44,673 nt of DNA from Lachnospiraceae bacterium (GTDB lineage Bacteria; Bacillota; Clostridia; Lachnospirales; Lachnospiraceae): positions 1 through 44,673 of the forward strand of contig JAETTM010000033.1 of the NCBI GenBank assembly GCA_021769135.1. Direction: 5' to 3'. This document shows positions 18,913 to 27,966 of this stretch, piece by piece. A program made the translations under genes and the position numbers. The notes beneath the pieces are model-generated. The model ran no database searches. It was not told where the DNA came from and was given only the letters and a program-made list of their open reading frames with translations. How positions within the stretch are numbered: the stretch's first letter is position 1; each line of letters begins with the position of its first letter.

Positions 18913-19173
18913 TTATTCTGTTCCATTAATGGCAACGCTCAACCCGCCATTGTTCCGGGCCGCTCTTTTCATGACGTTCTCTACCTTCCAATAGTAACTT
19001 TCAGCCTCGCCAACATGTATAATTACCAGTTCCACATCCGCAAGTTCACACAGACACTCATAAAGGGCATCCAGATTTTTCCCATAATATTCGGGGAAAT
19101 CCAACCTTTCCTTAAGATAATCGTGGGCTTCTTTCCTGCTGCCCATCCGCCGTGCATCCAGTAAAATTTCCAC
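18913..19173 (-). CDS. Barstar-like RNase inhibitor
   Basis: Cytoplasmic protein of 86 residues in the barstar family, which binds and blocks barnase-type RNases. The segment FPEYYGKNLDALYECL corresponds to the barstar helix that plugs the RNase active site (barstar has FPEYYGENLDALWD-like text), and Asp/Glu residues of that loop are kept. Translation starts at GTG (19173) with GGAGGAG inside the end of the upstream RNase gene; the intergenic gap is three bases. It is the immunity half of a pair with 19177-19845. Confidence 0.93.
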   Translation of the reverse strand: MEILLDARRMGSRKEAHDYLKERLDFPEYYGKNLDALYECLCELADVELVIIHVGEAESYYWKVENVMKRAARNNGGLSVAINGTE

Positions 19174-19176
19174 AGC

Positions 19177-19845
19177 CTACTCCTCCCCATATAAAAGTTC
19201 AAAAGTTTCATAATGGTCTTCCGTATAATAAATCAGCCCGTCATTGGAATACACAATGCGTTTTGCCCCACGGTATCCGCCGTCGCTGTCAATATCGCAC
19301 TCATGATATTCCCTGCCTTCCTTCTCCGGCAGATTCCCTTCAAAATTCCCAAAATAATCGCCGCCGATGCTTTTGCCCGGTGCAACTTCCCCCAAATTCC
19401 CTTCACTGCTCACCCAGCCAAGCGCCTTTGCCTCCTTCTTGGTAATGAAATTACCCGGCAGATGCCCATACGTGGCTATGTATTCGGCGACCTCATCTTT
19501 GGAAGTATAAGAGCCATTCTCCGAAACCTGTTCCCTGGACGAAGCGTCTTCCTGCCCTCCCCCGCCCGGAAACTCTCCGCTTTCCTGGATTTCTTCTGTT
19601 TCCTGGTTTTCTTCTGCTTCCCGAGCCTCTCCTGTTTCCTGATTACCTTCCGTTTCCCGAGCCTCGCCTGTTTCCTGGCTTTCTTCTGCTTCTTGAGTTT
19701 CCTCTGTTTCCCGGCTTTCCTCCACCCCCTGCGTTTCCCGGGTCTGCGCCATCTGTTCCCTGCCGCACCCTGCAAACGAACCTGTTGCAAACAAACCTGC
19801 TGCAAGCAAAAATGCCCCTAACCGATATCTCCAAATTTTTTTCAT
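19177..19845 (-). CDS. Barnase-like ribonuclease, lipoprotein with Glu-rich linker
   Basis: RNase of 222 residues. A signal peptide ends in a lipobox (Phe-Ala-Gly-Cys27), so the mature protein should be lipid-anchored outside the cell. A low-complexity linker of about 65 residues (31-95), made of Glu, Thr, Gln, Gly, Ala and Arg repeats, leads to a barnase domain (about 112-222). The barnase catalytic set is complete: Lys136, Glu182, Arg192, Arg196 and His211 match Lys27, Glu73, Arg83, Arg87 and His102. The segment VAPGKSIGGDYFGN is nearly diagnostic. Barnase is usually secreted free, so the anchor and long linker are unusual. Confidence 0.93.
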   Translation of the reverse strand: MKKIWRYRLGAFLLAAGLFATGSFAGCGREQMAQTRETQGVEESRETEETQEAEESQETGEARETEGNQETGEAREAEENQETEEIQESGEFPGGGGQEDASSREQVSENGSYTSKDEVAEYIATYGHLPGNFITKKEAKALGWVSSEGNLGEVAPGKSIGGDYFGNFEGNLPEKEGREYHECDIDSDGGYRGAKRIVYSNDGLIYYTEDHYETFELLYGEE

Positions 19846-19963
19846 GCCCTGCCTTCTCCTTTATTCATAAAATGCTTCCATATAGCCACGATGCCTTCCC
19901 CGCCGTATTATGTGCCAAGCCACCGGATAAACGCGGTCTTATCCGTGCTGTTATAACTTTAAA

Positions 19964-20006
19964 AAGCCCTGCTATGGTTTTATTTATCTTACCATACACA
20001 GGGCTT
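19964..20006 (-). terminator. Terminator downstream of the sugar-binding protein gene
   Basis: AAGCCCTG/CAGGGCTT with an inner TATGGT/ACCATA pair; on the minus strand the stem is followed by TTTTT. It ends the transcript of the (broken) binding-protein gene. Confidence 0.75.
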
Positions 20007-20033
20007 CTTGTCACTTTTATCTAAATAATTATA

Positions 20034-21320
20034 CTATCTTTCTATCTCGTCCGAAACCGACTGTACATTTTGCAGTTCCGTCTCCGGGTCTCCACCTGCC
20101 GCTACATTCTGCATTGCAATATAAATTGCATTCTCCAGTTCGCTGTATTTCAGCTTTCTTGAGCCCACTGCCTCGCTTACATATTTGTTGACTTCATCAA
20201 TGGATTGCTGCTGCAATTCCCCATCCACTTCGCCTTCATATGTAATCTGGTTGGATACCGGCGCTCCCTGGCAGCTGTTTACAAAAATCTGCTGGCCGGT
20301 TCCCTGAGACATAAACTCCACAAACTTCATCGCAGCGTCCTTATTGGCAGAATCTTTATTTACCCCCAATAAAATGTCAACGCCGGAAGTAGAATATATT
20401 TTTCCGGAAGGACTCATGGAAGGGAATACGCACATGCCAATAGTATCGTCCACCACTTTTGTTCCCTGGATTTCGTCATTGCTGGGGGATGTTGCCCCAA
20501 GATGCCATGAACCCGTTAAGAAAAATGCACATTGCTTGTCATAGAAATACTGGTCTCTGGCATCCGGATATGTAGCAACCCCCAATGCGCCTTCCTCAAA
20601 CTCATTGGATATATTGATAAACCAGTCCGAGTTCACCCAATCATCTGCGGCGCCTACTGCAATGGGGATATATCCCTTTGCCTTAATTAATTCCGCATCC
20701 GCTTTCAGTTCTTCCAATGTGCGGGGGAGTTCCGTAATACCGCATTCTTCCAGCACATCGCGGTTGTAAAGCAAATCCGTCATTCCAGCCACCAATAAAG
20801 GCATACCCACCATAGTTCCGTCCTTGGTCATACACTGTTCCACTGCTGTAGTGGAAATAATATCTCTCCATCCCGGCAGGTATTCATCCGCAAGGCCGTC
20901 CATCGGCTCGCAAAACGGCTTATACTGTTCGATAACCGATGTAGTCATACCGAATAAATCCGGGCCTGTGCCGCTGGCCATTGCTACTTTCAATTTTTCT
21001 TCCACATCCTCGGAACGCGTGTATTCCACTTTAATGTTAGGATATTCTTCTTCAAAAGCCACTATCATCTTATCCCATTCATCCAGCGTAGGCAGCCATG
21101 ATCAAAAAGTCAAGGTCACCTGCTCCCCCGATGCCGCCGCATCCGCTTCCGCCGTATCCGTTGCTTCCGTTGTATCCGCCGCTTCCGGCGCATCCGCATT
21201 GCTTTCCGCCGCAGCATTGCTCTGTTCCCCGCTTCCGCCTGTCTGGCCGCTGTTCTCACATCCTGCCAGAAGGGATGCTGCCATCGACATACCTAATAAC
21301 ATGCACATCAATTTTTTCAT
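20034..21320 (-). pseudogene. Sugar ABC transporter binding protein with an in-frame TGA
   Basis: A 428-codon lipoprotein gene of the family 1 solute-binding type, interrupted by one TGA at 21102-21104. The first part (start 21320, AGGAGG upstream) gives a signal peptide with lipobox Leu-Ala-Gly-Cys, a Ser/Ala/Glu-rich linker and VTLTF. After the stop the same frame goes on SWLPTLDEWDKMIVAFEEEY and runs to the end. Binding proteins of this family usually have Trp there (TFWSW), so the change is most simply TGG to TGA. Downstream motifs such as FFLTGSWHL are intact. No permease genes follow. The middle, near NISNEFEEGALG, looks short for the family. Confidence 0.8.
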
Positions 21321-21433
21321 TATAAATGTCCTCCTTGTTCTGTGATATCTCTATGTTAGTCCAAAAATTATTCCTAAGGATTTCATATTTTTGCTTTCTA
21401 TTTTAAATATTTGTAATAACAAATCCAAAACTC

Positions 21434-21991
21434 CTACAGGCATAGGAGCGAATATCCGTCCAGTTCTGCATCTTCAAGGATTACCTCTATTTCGCAGGCC
21501 TTTTCCATACGGAACACATCATCGCATACCTGTCCGTCAGCCATACACATCAGCTGCCCGTCCGTAAATTTAAGATAGATATCATAGGGCAGTTCCTTGT
21601 CCTTGACGTCGCAAACCAGGCATTTTTTTCCATCCTCGTATTTGACCCATACCACTGCCCTGTTTCCCTTTTTCCTCCCCGAAATCGTATAGCTTTCCGT
21701 AAATGCTCCGTTCCCCTTCAACTTCCTTTTATATTGCCTGCGCCTTTCCCTGGCGCATCTCTTACAGGCGCCGATTACAATTTGAGGGGATATTTCCAGC
21801 AGCCTCCCTACAGATTTTAAGGATTCTCCCCATAGATTAATATGCTTGGATAAAGTAAAACCATAGCATTTTACCTGGCAGCGTACAGCTTGCAGCCCTA
21901 CTTTTCCTTTGGCCATAGGATATGTAAAATCCACTGCTTCCACTCCATCCAGCTCCATCCGGTAACGGTCATATTCCCTTATAATCTTCAT
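21434..21991 (-). CDS. Hypothetical protein, 185 residues
   Basis: Not recognised. The reading MKIIREYDRYRMELDGVEAV begins with GGAGG directly against the ATG, and it overlaps the end of a short upstream reading (26 residues, ATG 22049, ending DEDYKGI at 21969). A basic patch with a Cys pair (CKRCARERRRQYKRK, near the middle) is followed by a beta-rich half (KYEDGKKCLVCDVKD). No signal peptide or membrane helix is visible. It lies between the broken kinase and the broken binding protein, where a response regulator and sugar genes would be expected, so it probably arrived with the event that removed them. Whether it is expressed is unclear. Confidence 0.45.
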   Translation of the reverse strand: MKIIREYDRYRMELDGVEAVDFTYPMAKGKVGLQAVRCQVKCYGFTLSKHINLWGESLKSVGRLLEISPQIVIGACKRCARERRRQYKRKLKGNGAFTESYTISGRKKGNRAVVWVKYEDGKKCLVCDVKDKELPYDIYLKFTDGQLMCMADGQVCDDVFRMEKACEIEVILEDAELDGYSLLCL

Positions 21992-22029
21992 CCTCCACAG
22001 GAAGCGTGCTTAACTGGGCAATATAAAAA

Positions 22030-23387
22030 TCATAACTCCCCTTTGACATCCATTTTCCTTCCGCTTCTTCCATGTATTCTGTAGGCTTTCCCGGCGCATC
22101 CTGCGGCAGGCTCTGACAACAAATTTTGAACCGTAGCTTCGTCCATGCCCCTCCCGTTATCTTCAATAAGGATTTCCAAAATATCTCCCGCCGTTTTTGA
22201 CCGAATCCGTATCACCCCGTTATTTTCCGGCCCCTCCTTTAACCCATGGTGAATTGCATTTTCCACAATAGGCTGAAGGATAAATTTAGGGATATATAAA
22301 TTTCTCGTATTCTCTCCTATATCGTACTGCACTTCAATGTCCACCGCCCCGCTGTATTCCATAATGCGGAAATAAAGGTCCAGATAGGACAGTTCCTGTT
22401 CCAGCAAAATTAACGTATCCGTCTGTTTCATCACGGAACGCAAAAGCGCGGACAGGGAATCTGTCAGCCTGACAATGTTATCCGCCTGATACATTTTTCC
22501 CATCCAGGCTACCACATTCAGCGTATTGGATATAAAATGAGGGTTTATCTGCGCCTGCAAAAAATCCATCTCCAGCTTCTGTTTTTGCTCCTCCTTCTCC
22601 TTGATTTTGTCCATCAGCAAATGTATTTCGTCCACCATATAGTTAAATGTACGCTGAATCTGCCCGATTTCATTATTTCCGGTAATGGTTTCATGCACGT
22701 TCAGATTTCCCTGCGCCACCTGATTCATAGTGGCATTCAGATTTTTAATTTTATTCACCAGCCCTGACACGAAAATGGCGCACCCCAACACAGCGGCCGA
22801 AAAAATAACCAACATGGAAATCCCGGTCTGTACCATTGATTTATCCAGTTCCGATATAATCTGTTCGGAAGGTATCGCCATATGGAAGCTCCACTCCACC
22901 TTTTCATCCGTGTATTCGCTGTAAACATAATTCTTTTCTTCCCGTCCAAAATCAAAAGTTCCCTCTTCGAAGTTGGAAAATATAATATTTCCGTTTTTAT
23001 TGATAACCTGAAATTTGCTACCTTGAGGCAAGTTTCCGGCAAACATCCTCTCAATCACGCTGTAATCAAAATATAAAATGGTATAGCCGACAATCTGGTT
23101 ATAATTATTCAGCACTGCCCGTACTCGTTTAAACTTACCTTTGAAATAGCTGTAAGGGGGTTCACAATATTTTCTTTATTTAAAGTAATCAGAGTGAGCA
23201 TATACTCCGTATCCTTCAGTAGATAATCGAAAGTATCGAAGGCGTCCTGCATAATGGAATCGGCTGTCAGTTCCAGATGGATGTCCACCGTTTTTCTCGT
23301 ATTGGTATACCACAGCCAGGAAATCAAAAGCCCTGTCACCAGCAATATCCCGCAAAGCACCAATAAAGTTTTTTTCTTTATTCCCAA
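22030..23387 (-). pseudogene. YesM-like sensor histidine kinase, frameshifted and 3'-truncated
   Basis: Membrane kinase of the pfam06580 (LytS/YesM) type that normally senses sugars with a YesN regulator. The start is probably TTG at 23387, eight bases after GGAGG. The first frame ends at 23109; the rest continues in another frame. Adding one base to the G run at 23156-23160 (C run on the coding strand) joins them smoothly (…NPPYSYFKGKFK…). HAMP, the phospho-acceptor region QINPHFISNTLN and the HATPase box DNGRGM follow. After about 22105 the text no longer matches the family and stops at 22030, so the G2 box and C-terminus are lost. Confidence 0.75.
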
Positions 23388-23482
23388 AAGATACACCTCC
23401 TCTTTTTAACATTAGCATAGGAATGCAGCGCCGCTATACTCTTTTATTATCATTTACTCTATTTTTTTGCTGGCCGTCAAGC

Positions 23483-23511
23483 TTTACACTCTGCGCTTTA
23501 TCTATTATAAT
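23483..23511 (+). promoter_or_regulatory. Promoter of the 63-residue ORF
   Basis: TTTACA (23483-23488) and a consensus TATAAT (23506-23511) with a 17-base spacer, about 64 bases before the ATG of the small gene. Confidence 0.6.
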
Positions 23512-23574
23512 ATAGATAATGACTCATGGAACAGTAATACCAAAATGCTCTCTTATAAAGAAAGAGGTGATTAT

Positions 23575-23766
23575 ATGCCAACAAGTCTCGAAGTTGCCAA
23601 AGCTGCTATTGATGATTTTATCAAAGTCCAAAAATATATGCATTTGGCCAAAAAAGAAAACGCTATGGAAACATACGGCGAATTAAAACGGGAATATCTT
23701 TCCTTAAAAGCCATACTTAATGTTGCCGGCGTCAATCTTTCGGATATTGACGAAATAAAAGAATAA
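23575..23766 (+). CDS. Small protein of 63 residues, function unknown
   Basis: Starts at ATG 23575 with AAAGAGGTGATT upstream. The text is highly charged and helical (SLEVAKAAIDDFIKVQKYMH, then a short second helix and VNLSDIDEIKE). It has no signal peptide, membrane segment or Cys. A consensus promoter lies upstream and a strong hairpin terminator downstream, so it is a complete single-gene unit. I do not recognise the family. Confidence 0.65.
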   Translation: MPTSLEVAKAAIDDFIKVQKYMHLAKKENAMETYGELKREYLSLKAILNVAGVNLSDIDEIKE

Positions 23767-23783
23767 AAGTAATTATAATACGC

Positions 23784-23846
23784 AAAAAGTGTAAAGCCCT
23801 CCTTGCTGACAATCCAAGTTGTTTGCAAAAAGGCTTTACACTTTTT
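23784..23846. terminator. Bidirectional terminator between converging genes
   Basis: AAAAAGTGTAAAGCC (23784-23798) is the exact complement of GGCTTTACACTTTTT (23832-23846), 15 pairs with a 33-base loop. T runs end the stem on both strands. It serves the small plus-strand gene and the minus-strand ATPase gene. Confidence 0.8.
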
Positions 23847-23870
23847 CCGTCCAATATATAATCCTCTTCT

Positions 23871-25589
23871 TTATGCCATAGCTGCCATCACCCTGCACTC
23901 TTTCCTGTTGCACGCAATCCCATATTTCAAAACGGTCTCCATGCCGTCCTCACGAAGCTGCTCTGCATACCCCATACGTTCTATCTGTTCCAACGCTTCC
24001 CGGCATACTGCATCTTTATCTTCCTCATGGGCATATTTCACCTCTATCACAATTCCTATTTTTTCATTTTCGATTTCTATCTGTATATCGCTGTATCCGT
24101 TTCCGGCTTCTTTATTAGAGCTTATATACCAGCCCCCCTTGTAGCCGAGAATACCCAGCAGAATTCCATGATAAAAGTTCTCTTTTGTCTCCCTCCTTAC
24201 GAAGGTATCCCGGATACTGATTGTTTTCCGAAGGTAACCGGTGAACAACGCTTCCACTTCTTTGGCCTGCCCGCTTTTCAATGCCTCGCAAAAGGCATTC
24301 AAAGCTCTGCCGTCATTCTGCGCCGTTTCCTTAAATAACTCCATAATCTGGGCCGTGAATATCTTCCGTATTTCCATATTAGGAATCGCCAGGCGGATTC
24401 GTCCGCCCTCGGGCCTGCCCCTCTGTGTGAGGTAGCCCGTAGCGAATAAGGTGCTCCACAGATTATCGGCGGAATCATATAAACTATTGTAAGTCAGTTC
24501 CTGATGGATTTCCTTCTCTACGGTCTCTCCCGCCACCAGCTTCTCGATTTCCCGCTTCGTCAGGCCCTTGTCCAGCTTTTCAATAAAATGCCGGACCACA
24601 TCATTGCCGCTTGTATTCGACCAGTAGTTCTGCGGCTCTGCCGCCGGGTCTGCCCTAAGGTCATCCACGTAATTGATTACATCCCAAGGGCAGTACACAT
24701 CCACATTCCCAAAACGGTATCCGTCATACCAATCTTTTATTGTATGATAAGCTTCCGCCAAGCCATAACATTCCAGCAATTCTTTGACTTCTTTGTCCGT
24801 AAATCCAAAATATTCATCAAACCTCACGCTTATAATCGAGAGCACTTTAGGATTGTTAAGGCCCGTAAAGATACTCTCTTTGGCCACCCGCAGACATCCG
24901 GTCATCACCGCAAAGTACAAACTGTCATTGGTCTTAAGCCCCTGTTCAAAGACATTTCTGACCAGGGAAACCATTTGCTCATAATACCCCCTTTCGTTGG
25001 CCTTTGCCAGCGGCACATCATATTCGTCTATCAACAGGATGACCTTTTTCCCATAATGCTTTTGCAGAAGCAAGGAAAGGGTTTTCAGGCTTTCCATCAA
25101 AACGGAATCCGGCATGCAGAAGCTTTCCCGATTGGTCTCATCCACCATTATCAGCTGTTCGTACTGCTTTTTTTCCCTCTCCGTAAGCTTGCCGCTTTCC
25201 AGCAGAAACTGAAACCGCATGGCCTCCTGCCCCACTACGGAGCACAGCATGGAACGGGCCGTGGGATAATCGCCGCCGTTTACCCCTTTCAACGATATCG
25301 ATACCACCGGGAACTGCCCCATGTACTTCCCGCAGGTTTCTGCTTCCTTCCATATTTCAAGCCCTTCGAACAGTTCCTTCTTGCATCCGATTTCAAAAAA
25401 TGCCTTCAGCATGCTCATATTCAGGGATTTTCCAAACCGCCTGGGGCGGGTAAATAAATTCACCTTTCCCCAATTATCCAACAGTTCCTTAATCAGCCCT
25501 GTCTTATCTATATAGTAAAAGTCCTCTGCCCTTATTTCTTCAAAACTCTCAATTCCAACCGGAAGCTTCTTTTTCATATTATCAGCCAT
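23871..25589 (-). CDS. AAA-ATPase-like / PD-(D/E)XK nuclease-like protein
   Basis: Protein of 572 residues of the pfam09820 (AAA-ATPase_like) plus pfam08011 (PDDEXK_9) architecture, common in Bacteroides and Lachnospiraceae. The N-terminus shows FYYIDKTGLI and the P-loop RPRRFGKSLNMS; Walker B is about VILLIDEYDVPL. The C-terminal third has the nuclease-like core, with QIEIENEKIGIVIEVKY supplying the acidic-x-Lys pattern. The genes are often multi-copy and have been linked to mobile DNA or defence only by context; no proven role is known. A broken relative lies at 29541-29869. Confidence 0.85.
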   Translation of the reverse strand: MADNMKKKLPVGIESFEEIRAEDFYYIDKTGLIKELLDNWGKVNLFTRPRRFGKSLNMSMLKAFFEIGCKKELFEGLEIWKEAETCGKYMGQFPVVSISLKGVNGGDYPTARSMLCSVVGQEAMRFQFLLESGKLTEREKKQYEQLIMVDETNRESFCMPDSVLMESLKTLSLLLQKHYGKKVILLIDEYDVPLAKANERGYYEQMVSLVRNVFEQGLKTNDSLYFAVMTGCLRVAKESIFTGLNNPKVLSIISVRFDEYFGFTDKEVKELLECYGLAEAYHTIKDWYDGYRFGNVDVYCPWDVINYVDDLRADPAAEPQNYWSNTSGNDVVRHFIEKLDKGLTKREIEKLVAGETVEKEIHQELTYNSLYDSADNLWSTLFATGYLTQRGRPEGGRIRLAIPNMEIRKIFTAQIMELFKETAQNDGRALNAFCEALKSGQAKEVEALFTGYLRKTISIRDTFVRRETKENFYHGILLGILGYKGGWYISSNKEAGNGYSDIQIEIENEKIGIVIEVKYAHEEDKDAVCREALEQIERMGYAEQLREDGMETVLKYGIACNRKECRVMAAMA

Positions 25590-25831
25590 TGATTTTTCAC
25601 CCTCTTCCTTTTACATCTAACCTTCCCTCTTTCGGTTCATATATAATCAGTATAACACATCTTATGCGCAATTTAACTAAATATTTTTTGAGGCCCATCC
25701 GCTTCCATTTAGCAACAATATTTAACATTTTATCCTGAAAAATGTTACGTTTAATTGGTGGTTTATTTTCTAAATACATTGTATAATCAACCCATCATCA
25801 CGTTAATAATAATTGCAAAAGTAGGAAATTT

Positions 25832-26995
25832 ATGAGAAAATATTATTTAGACAATATCAGATGGTTAACTGTCATGCTCGTTGTCATTTACCATGTCATC
25901 TATATGTATAATGGCATTATAACAGATGGCGTCATCGGGCCTTTTTACGAAAAACAGTATTGGGATGGGATTCAGTATATTCTTTATCCGTGGTTTATGA
26001 TTCTGCTTTTTATCGTTGCCGGAATGTGTTCCCATTATTATCTTGAGACCCATACCATCAGGGAATTTGTATGCGCAAGAACGGAAAAGCTGCTCGTTCC
26101 CTCCACCGTCGGGCTTTTGAGCATCGGGTGGGTGCAGGGCTATATCAATATGGAAATCAGCGGTGCATTCTCCGCCATACCGGAGACGCTTCCCAAGCTT
26201 GCCCTTTACTTTATCATGGCATTGTCCGGAACCGGCGTGTTATGGTTTATTCAGATGCTGTGGCTCTTTTCCATGATACTTGCCATGCTTTTGAGCCTTG
26301 CCAGGAAGGTGGAAAAGGAAAAAACATGCCGGACAGGCCAAAGGATTCCCTCCGAAGTTCCGGAAAGCGGATTCCTTTCCAGAACAGTGCTTTCATGGAT
26401 ATATGCCCACAGAGGAACAGATATCCTTACCCTCATCCTTCTGGCTATCCCGGTTTATTGGTCGGGGCTTATTTTAAACGCGCCCGTTATCGTTGTCTAC
26501 CGGTTCGGGATATACGGCTTTACTTATTTCCTGGGATACTTTGTCTTTTCCCGGGAAGAAACCGTCATCTGCATCAGCAGATACCGAAATTCCCTTCTTG
26601 CCGGGGCAGCCCTTTTAGCCGGAGTTTATCTATTTCTGCATTATGGCGATAATTATGCCGCGGCCCCCGCCGTGAATTGCTTTTCGGCTATAGCCTATGC
26701 ATGGATTGCCTGCCTTGCGGCGATTGGATGCATGAAAAAATGGGGGAATGCCATGACCGGGTTTACTTCTTTCATGGCAAAGCGAAGCTTTGGGCTGTAC
26801 GTTTTTCACTATCTGCCATTGTCCGCAACCGCATACGGGCTCCGCAAATTTACCGGCCTTTCCGCACTGCCCTGCTATCTTCTCACCGCATTTGCGGCTT
26901 TTGCCGGCGGCCTAATCATGTATGAAACCATATCCAGAATCCCTCTGCTTCGTTGGTGCGTTCTCGGCATAAAAAAGCACCCGAATCCCAGATAA
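25832..26995 (+). CDS. Acyltransferase 3 family membrane protein
   Basis: Integral membrane acyltransferase of 387 residues with about ten helices. The N-terminal RKYYLDNIRWLTVMLVVIYH carries the catalytic-type Arg and His of the acyltransferase 3 family; FGLYVFHYLPL is the conserved late helix motif. Members O-acetylate sugars or cell-wall polymers; substrate unknown. AGTAGGAA precedes the ATG. The next gene starts 15 bases after its stop, so the two are co-transcribed. Confidence 0.85.
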   Translation: MRKYYLDNIRWLTVMLVVIYHVIYMYNGIITDGVIGPFYEKQYWDGIQYILYPWFMILLFIVAGMCSHYYLETHTIREFVCARTEKLLVPSTVGLLSIGWVQGYINMEISGAFSAIPETLPKLALYFIMALSGTGVLWFIQMLWLFSMILAMLLSLARKVEKEKTCRTGQRIPSEVPESGFLSRTVLSWIYAHRGTDILTLILLAIPVYWSGLILNAPVIVVYRFGIYGFTYFLGYFVFSREETVICISRYRNSLLAGAALLAGVYLFLHYGDNYAAAPAVNCFSAIAYAWIACLAAIGCMKKWGNAMTGFTSFMAKRSFGLYVFHYLPLSATAYGLRKFTGLSALPCYLLTAFAAFAGGLIMYETISRIPLLRWCVLGIKKHPNPR

Positions 26996-27009
26996 AAAGG
27001 AGAAGAACG

Positions 27010-27423
27010 ATGTTTAAAGATAACCTGATACAGCTTAGAAAATATAACCGCCTTACCCAGGAGCAGCTTTCGGAAAAAATCGGCGTCACAAGGCAGGCCA
27101 TTGCAAAATGGGAGGCCGGAGACACCGTTCCCGACTTGGATAAATGTAAAGCCCTCGCTGAAATTTTTGGCGTTTCCCTGGATGATTTGGCTAATTACGA
27201 GCCGGAAAAAAACATGAACCTCCCTATACCGCCAAAGGGAAAACATCTCTTTGGCCTGGTCACCGTTGGAGAAAAAGGGCAGATAGTAATCCCGGCAAAG
27301 GCAAGGAAAATATTCTCCATCTCTGCCGGGGAACAACTTGTAGTTTTAGGCGATGAAAGCCAGGGGCTAGCCCTGATGAAATCGGACTATTTTTTGAATA
27401 TGGCCGATATGCTTCATATATAA
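27010..27423 (+). CDS. XRE helix-turn-helix fused to a SpoVT/AbrB domain
   Basis: Regulator of 137 residues. An XRE domain (1-60; LTQEQLSEKIGVTRQAIAKW) is joined to a C-terminal swapped-hairpin AbrB domain (about 78-125; VTVGEKGQIVIPAKARKIFS). Both halves can bind DNA, an uncommon pairing. The start is at 27010, with AAGGAG seven bases upstream, not at 26953 inside the acyltransferase gene. It probably controls its own operon with the acyltransferase. Confidence 0.85.
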   Translation: MFKDNLIQLRKYNRLTQEQLSEKIGVTRQAIAKWEAGDTVPDLDKCKALAEIFGVSLDDLANYEPEKNMNLPIPPKGKHLFGLVTVGEKGQIVIPAKARKIFSISAGEQLVVLGDESQGLALMKSDYFLNMADMLHI

Positions 27424-27447
27424 ATGCGCCATTGAAGGAATTACTGC

Positions 27448-27717
27448 CTATATATCATTTTCCAGCTCCGCCCCGTTGGATGCAATTACTTTTTTATAGT
27501 AATAGAAGGATTTCTTCTTGCTGCGTTTTCCCGTTCCATAACCATAGTCATCCAAATCTACGTAAATCATACCGTATCTCTTTGTCATTTCGGAGGTTCC
27601 GGAGGAAACCAAATCCATCGGCCCCCACCATGCATACCCAAATACGTCAACGCCATTCTTAACCGCTTCCCGCATTTGCTCCACATGCTGCCTCAAATAA
27701 TCAATTCTGTAATCATT
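27448..27717 (-). pseudogene. 3' fragment of a GH1 6-phospho-beta-glucosidase gene
   Basis: Only the C-terminal 90 residues or so remain. NDYRIDYLRQHVEQMREAV, then FGYAWWGPMDLVSSGTSEM and RYGMIYVDLDDYGYGTGKR are the closing segments of family 1 glycosidases, including the substrate-pocket Trp pair and the YVD strand. The part with the catalytic glutamates is missing and there is no start signal. Confidence 0.8.
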
Positions 27718-27902
27718 TCTATCTGTTCCTCTTCCAAAAGCCCCTGCCTTCCCTTTACATAGTTTTGGATGAAGTCAGATATTTCTATAATATTCGGGTT
27801 CAGCGGCATATTGCTCGTCTCCAGCTTTGACAAATAAAATAACTGGTTCAGCTCCCAGCAAGTTATATCCCGATTATAAAATCCAATGATAAATAAAAAG
27901 TG
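27693..27902 (-). pseudogene. 3' fragment of an unidentified gene
   Basis: An open stretch with no start codon at its head reads FIIGFYNRDITCWELNQLFY, then LSKLETSNMPLNPNIIEISD and ends EMITELII. It looks like the helical C-terminus of a real protein and overlaps the GH1 fragment by 25 bases in another frame. It seems to be a recombination scar. Family not recognised. Confidence 0.35.
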
Positions 27903-27966
27903 TTATTCAGATTAAACAATTCCTAAACAATCCGAAAAGCTTACAGTTTTTCCGTAATTATAAATT

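Noticed and set aside
19213-19821. 202-codon plus-strand reading rich in Phe, Leu and Cys
   Set aside because: Antisense of the Glu-rich linker and barnase domain; the repeats keep several frames open.
21102-21104. TGA read as tryptophan or selenocysteine in the binding-protein gene
   Set aside because: TGA ends many other genes here (for example ATGA overlaps), no SECIS-like hairpin follows directly, and Trp is encoded by TGG elsewhere, so a nonsense mutation is simpler.
24504-25457. 317-codon plus-strand reading
   Set aside because: It lies fully antisense to the AAA-ATPase-like gene, has no family features and no ribosome site.
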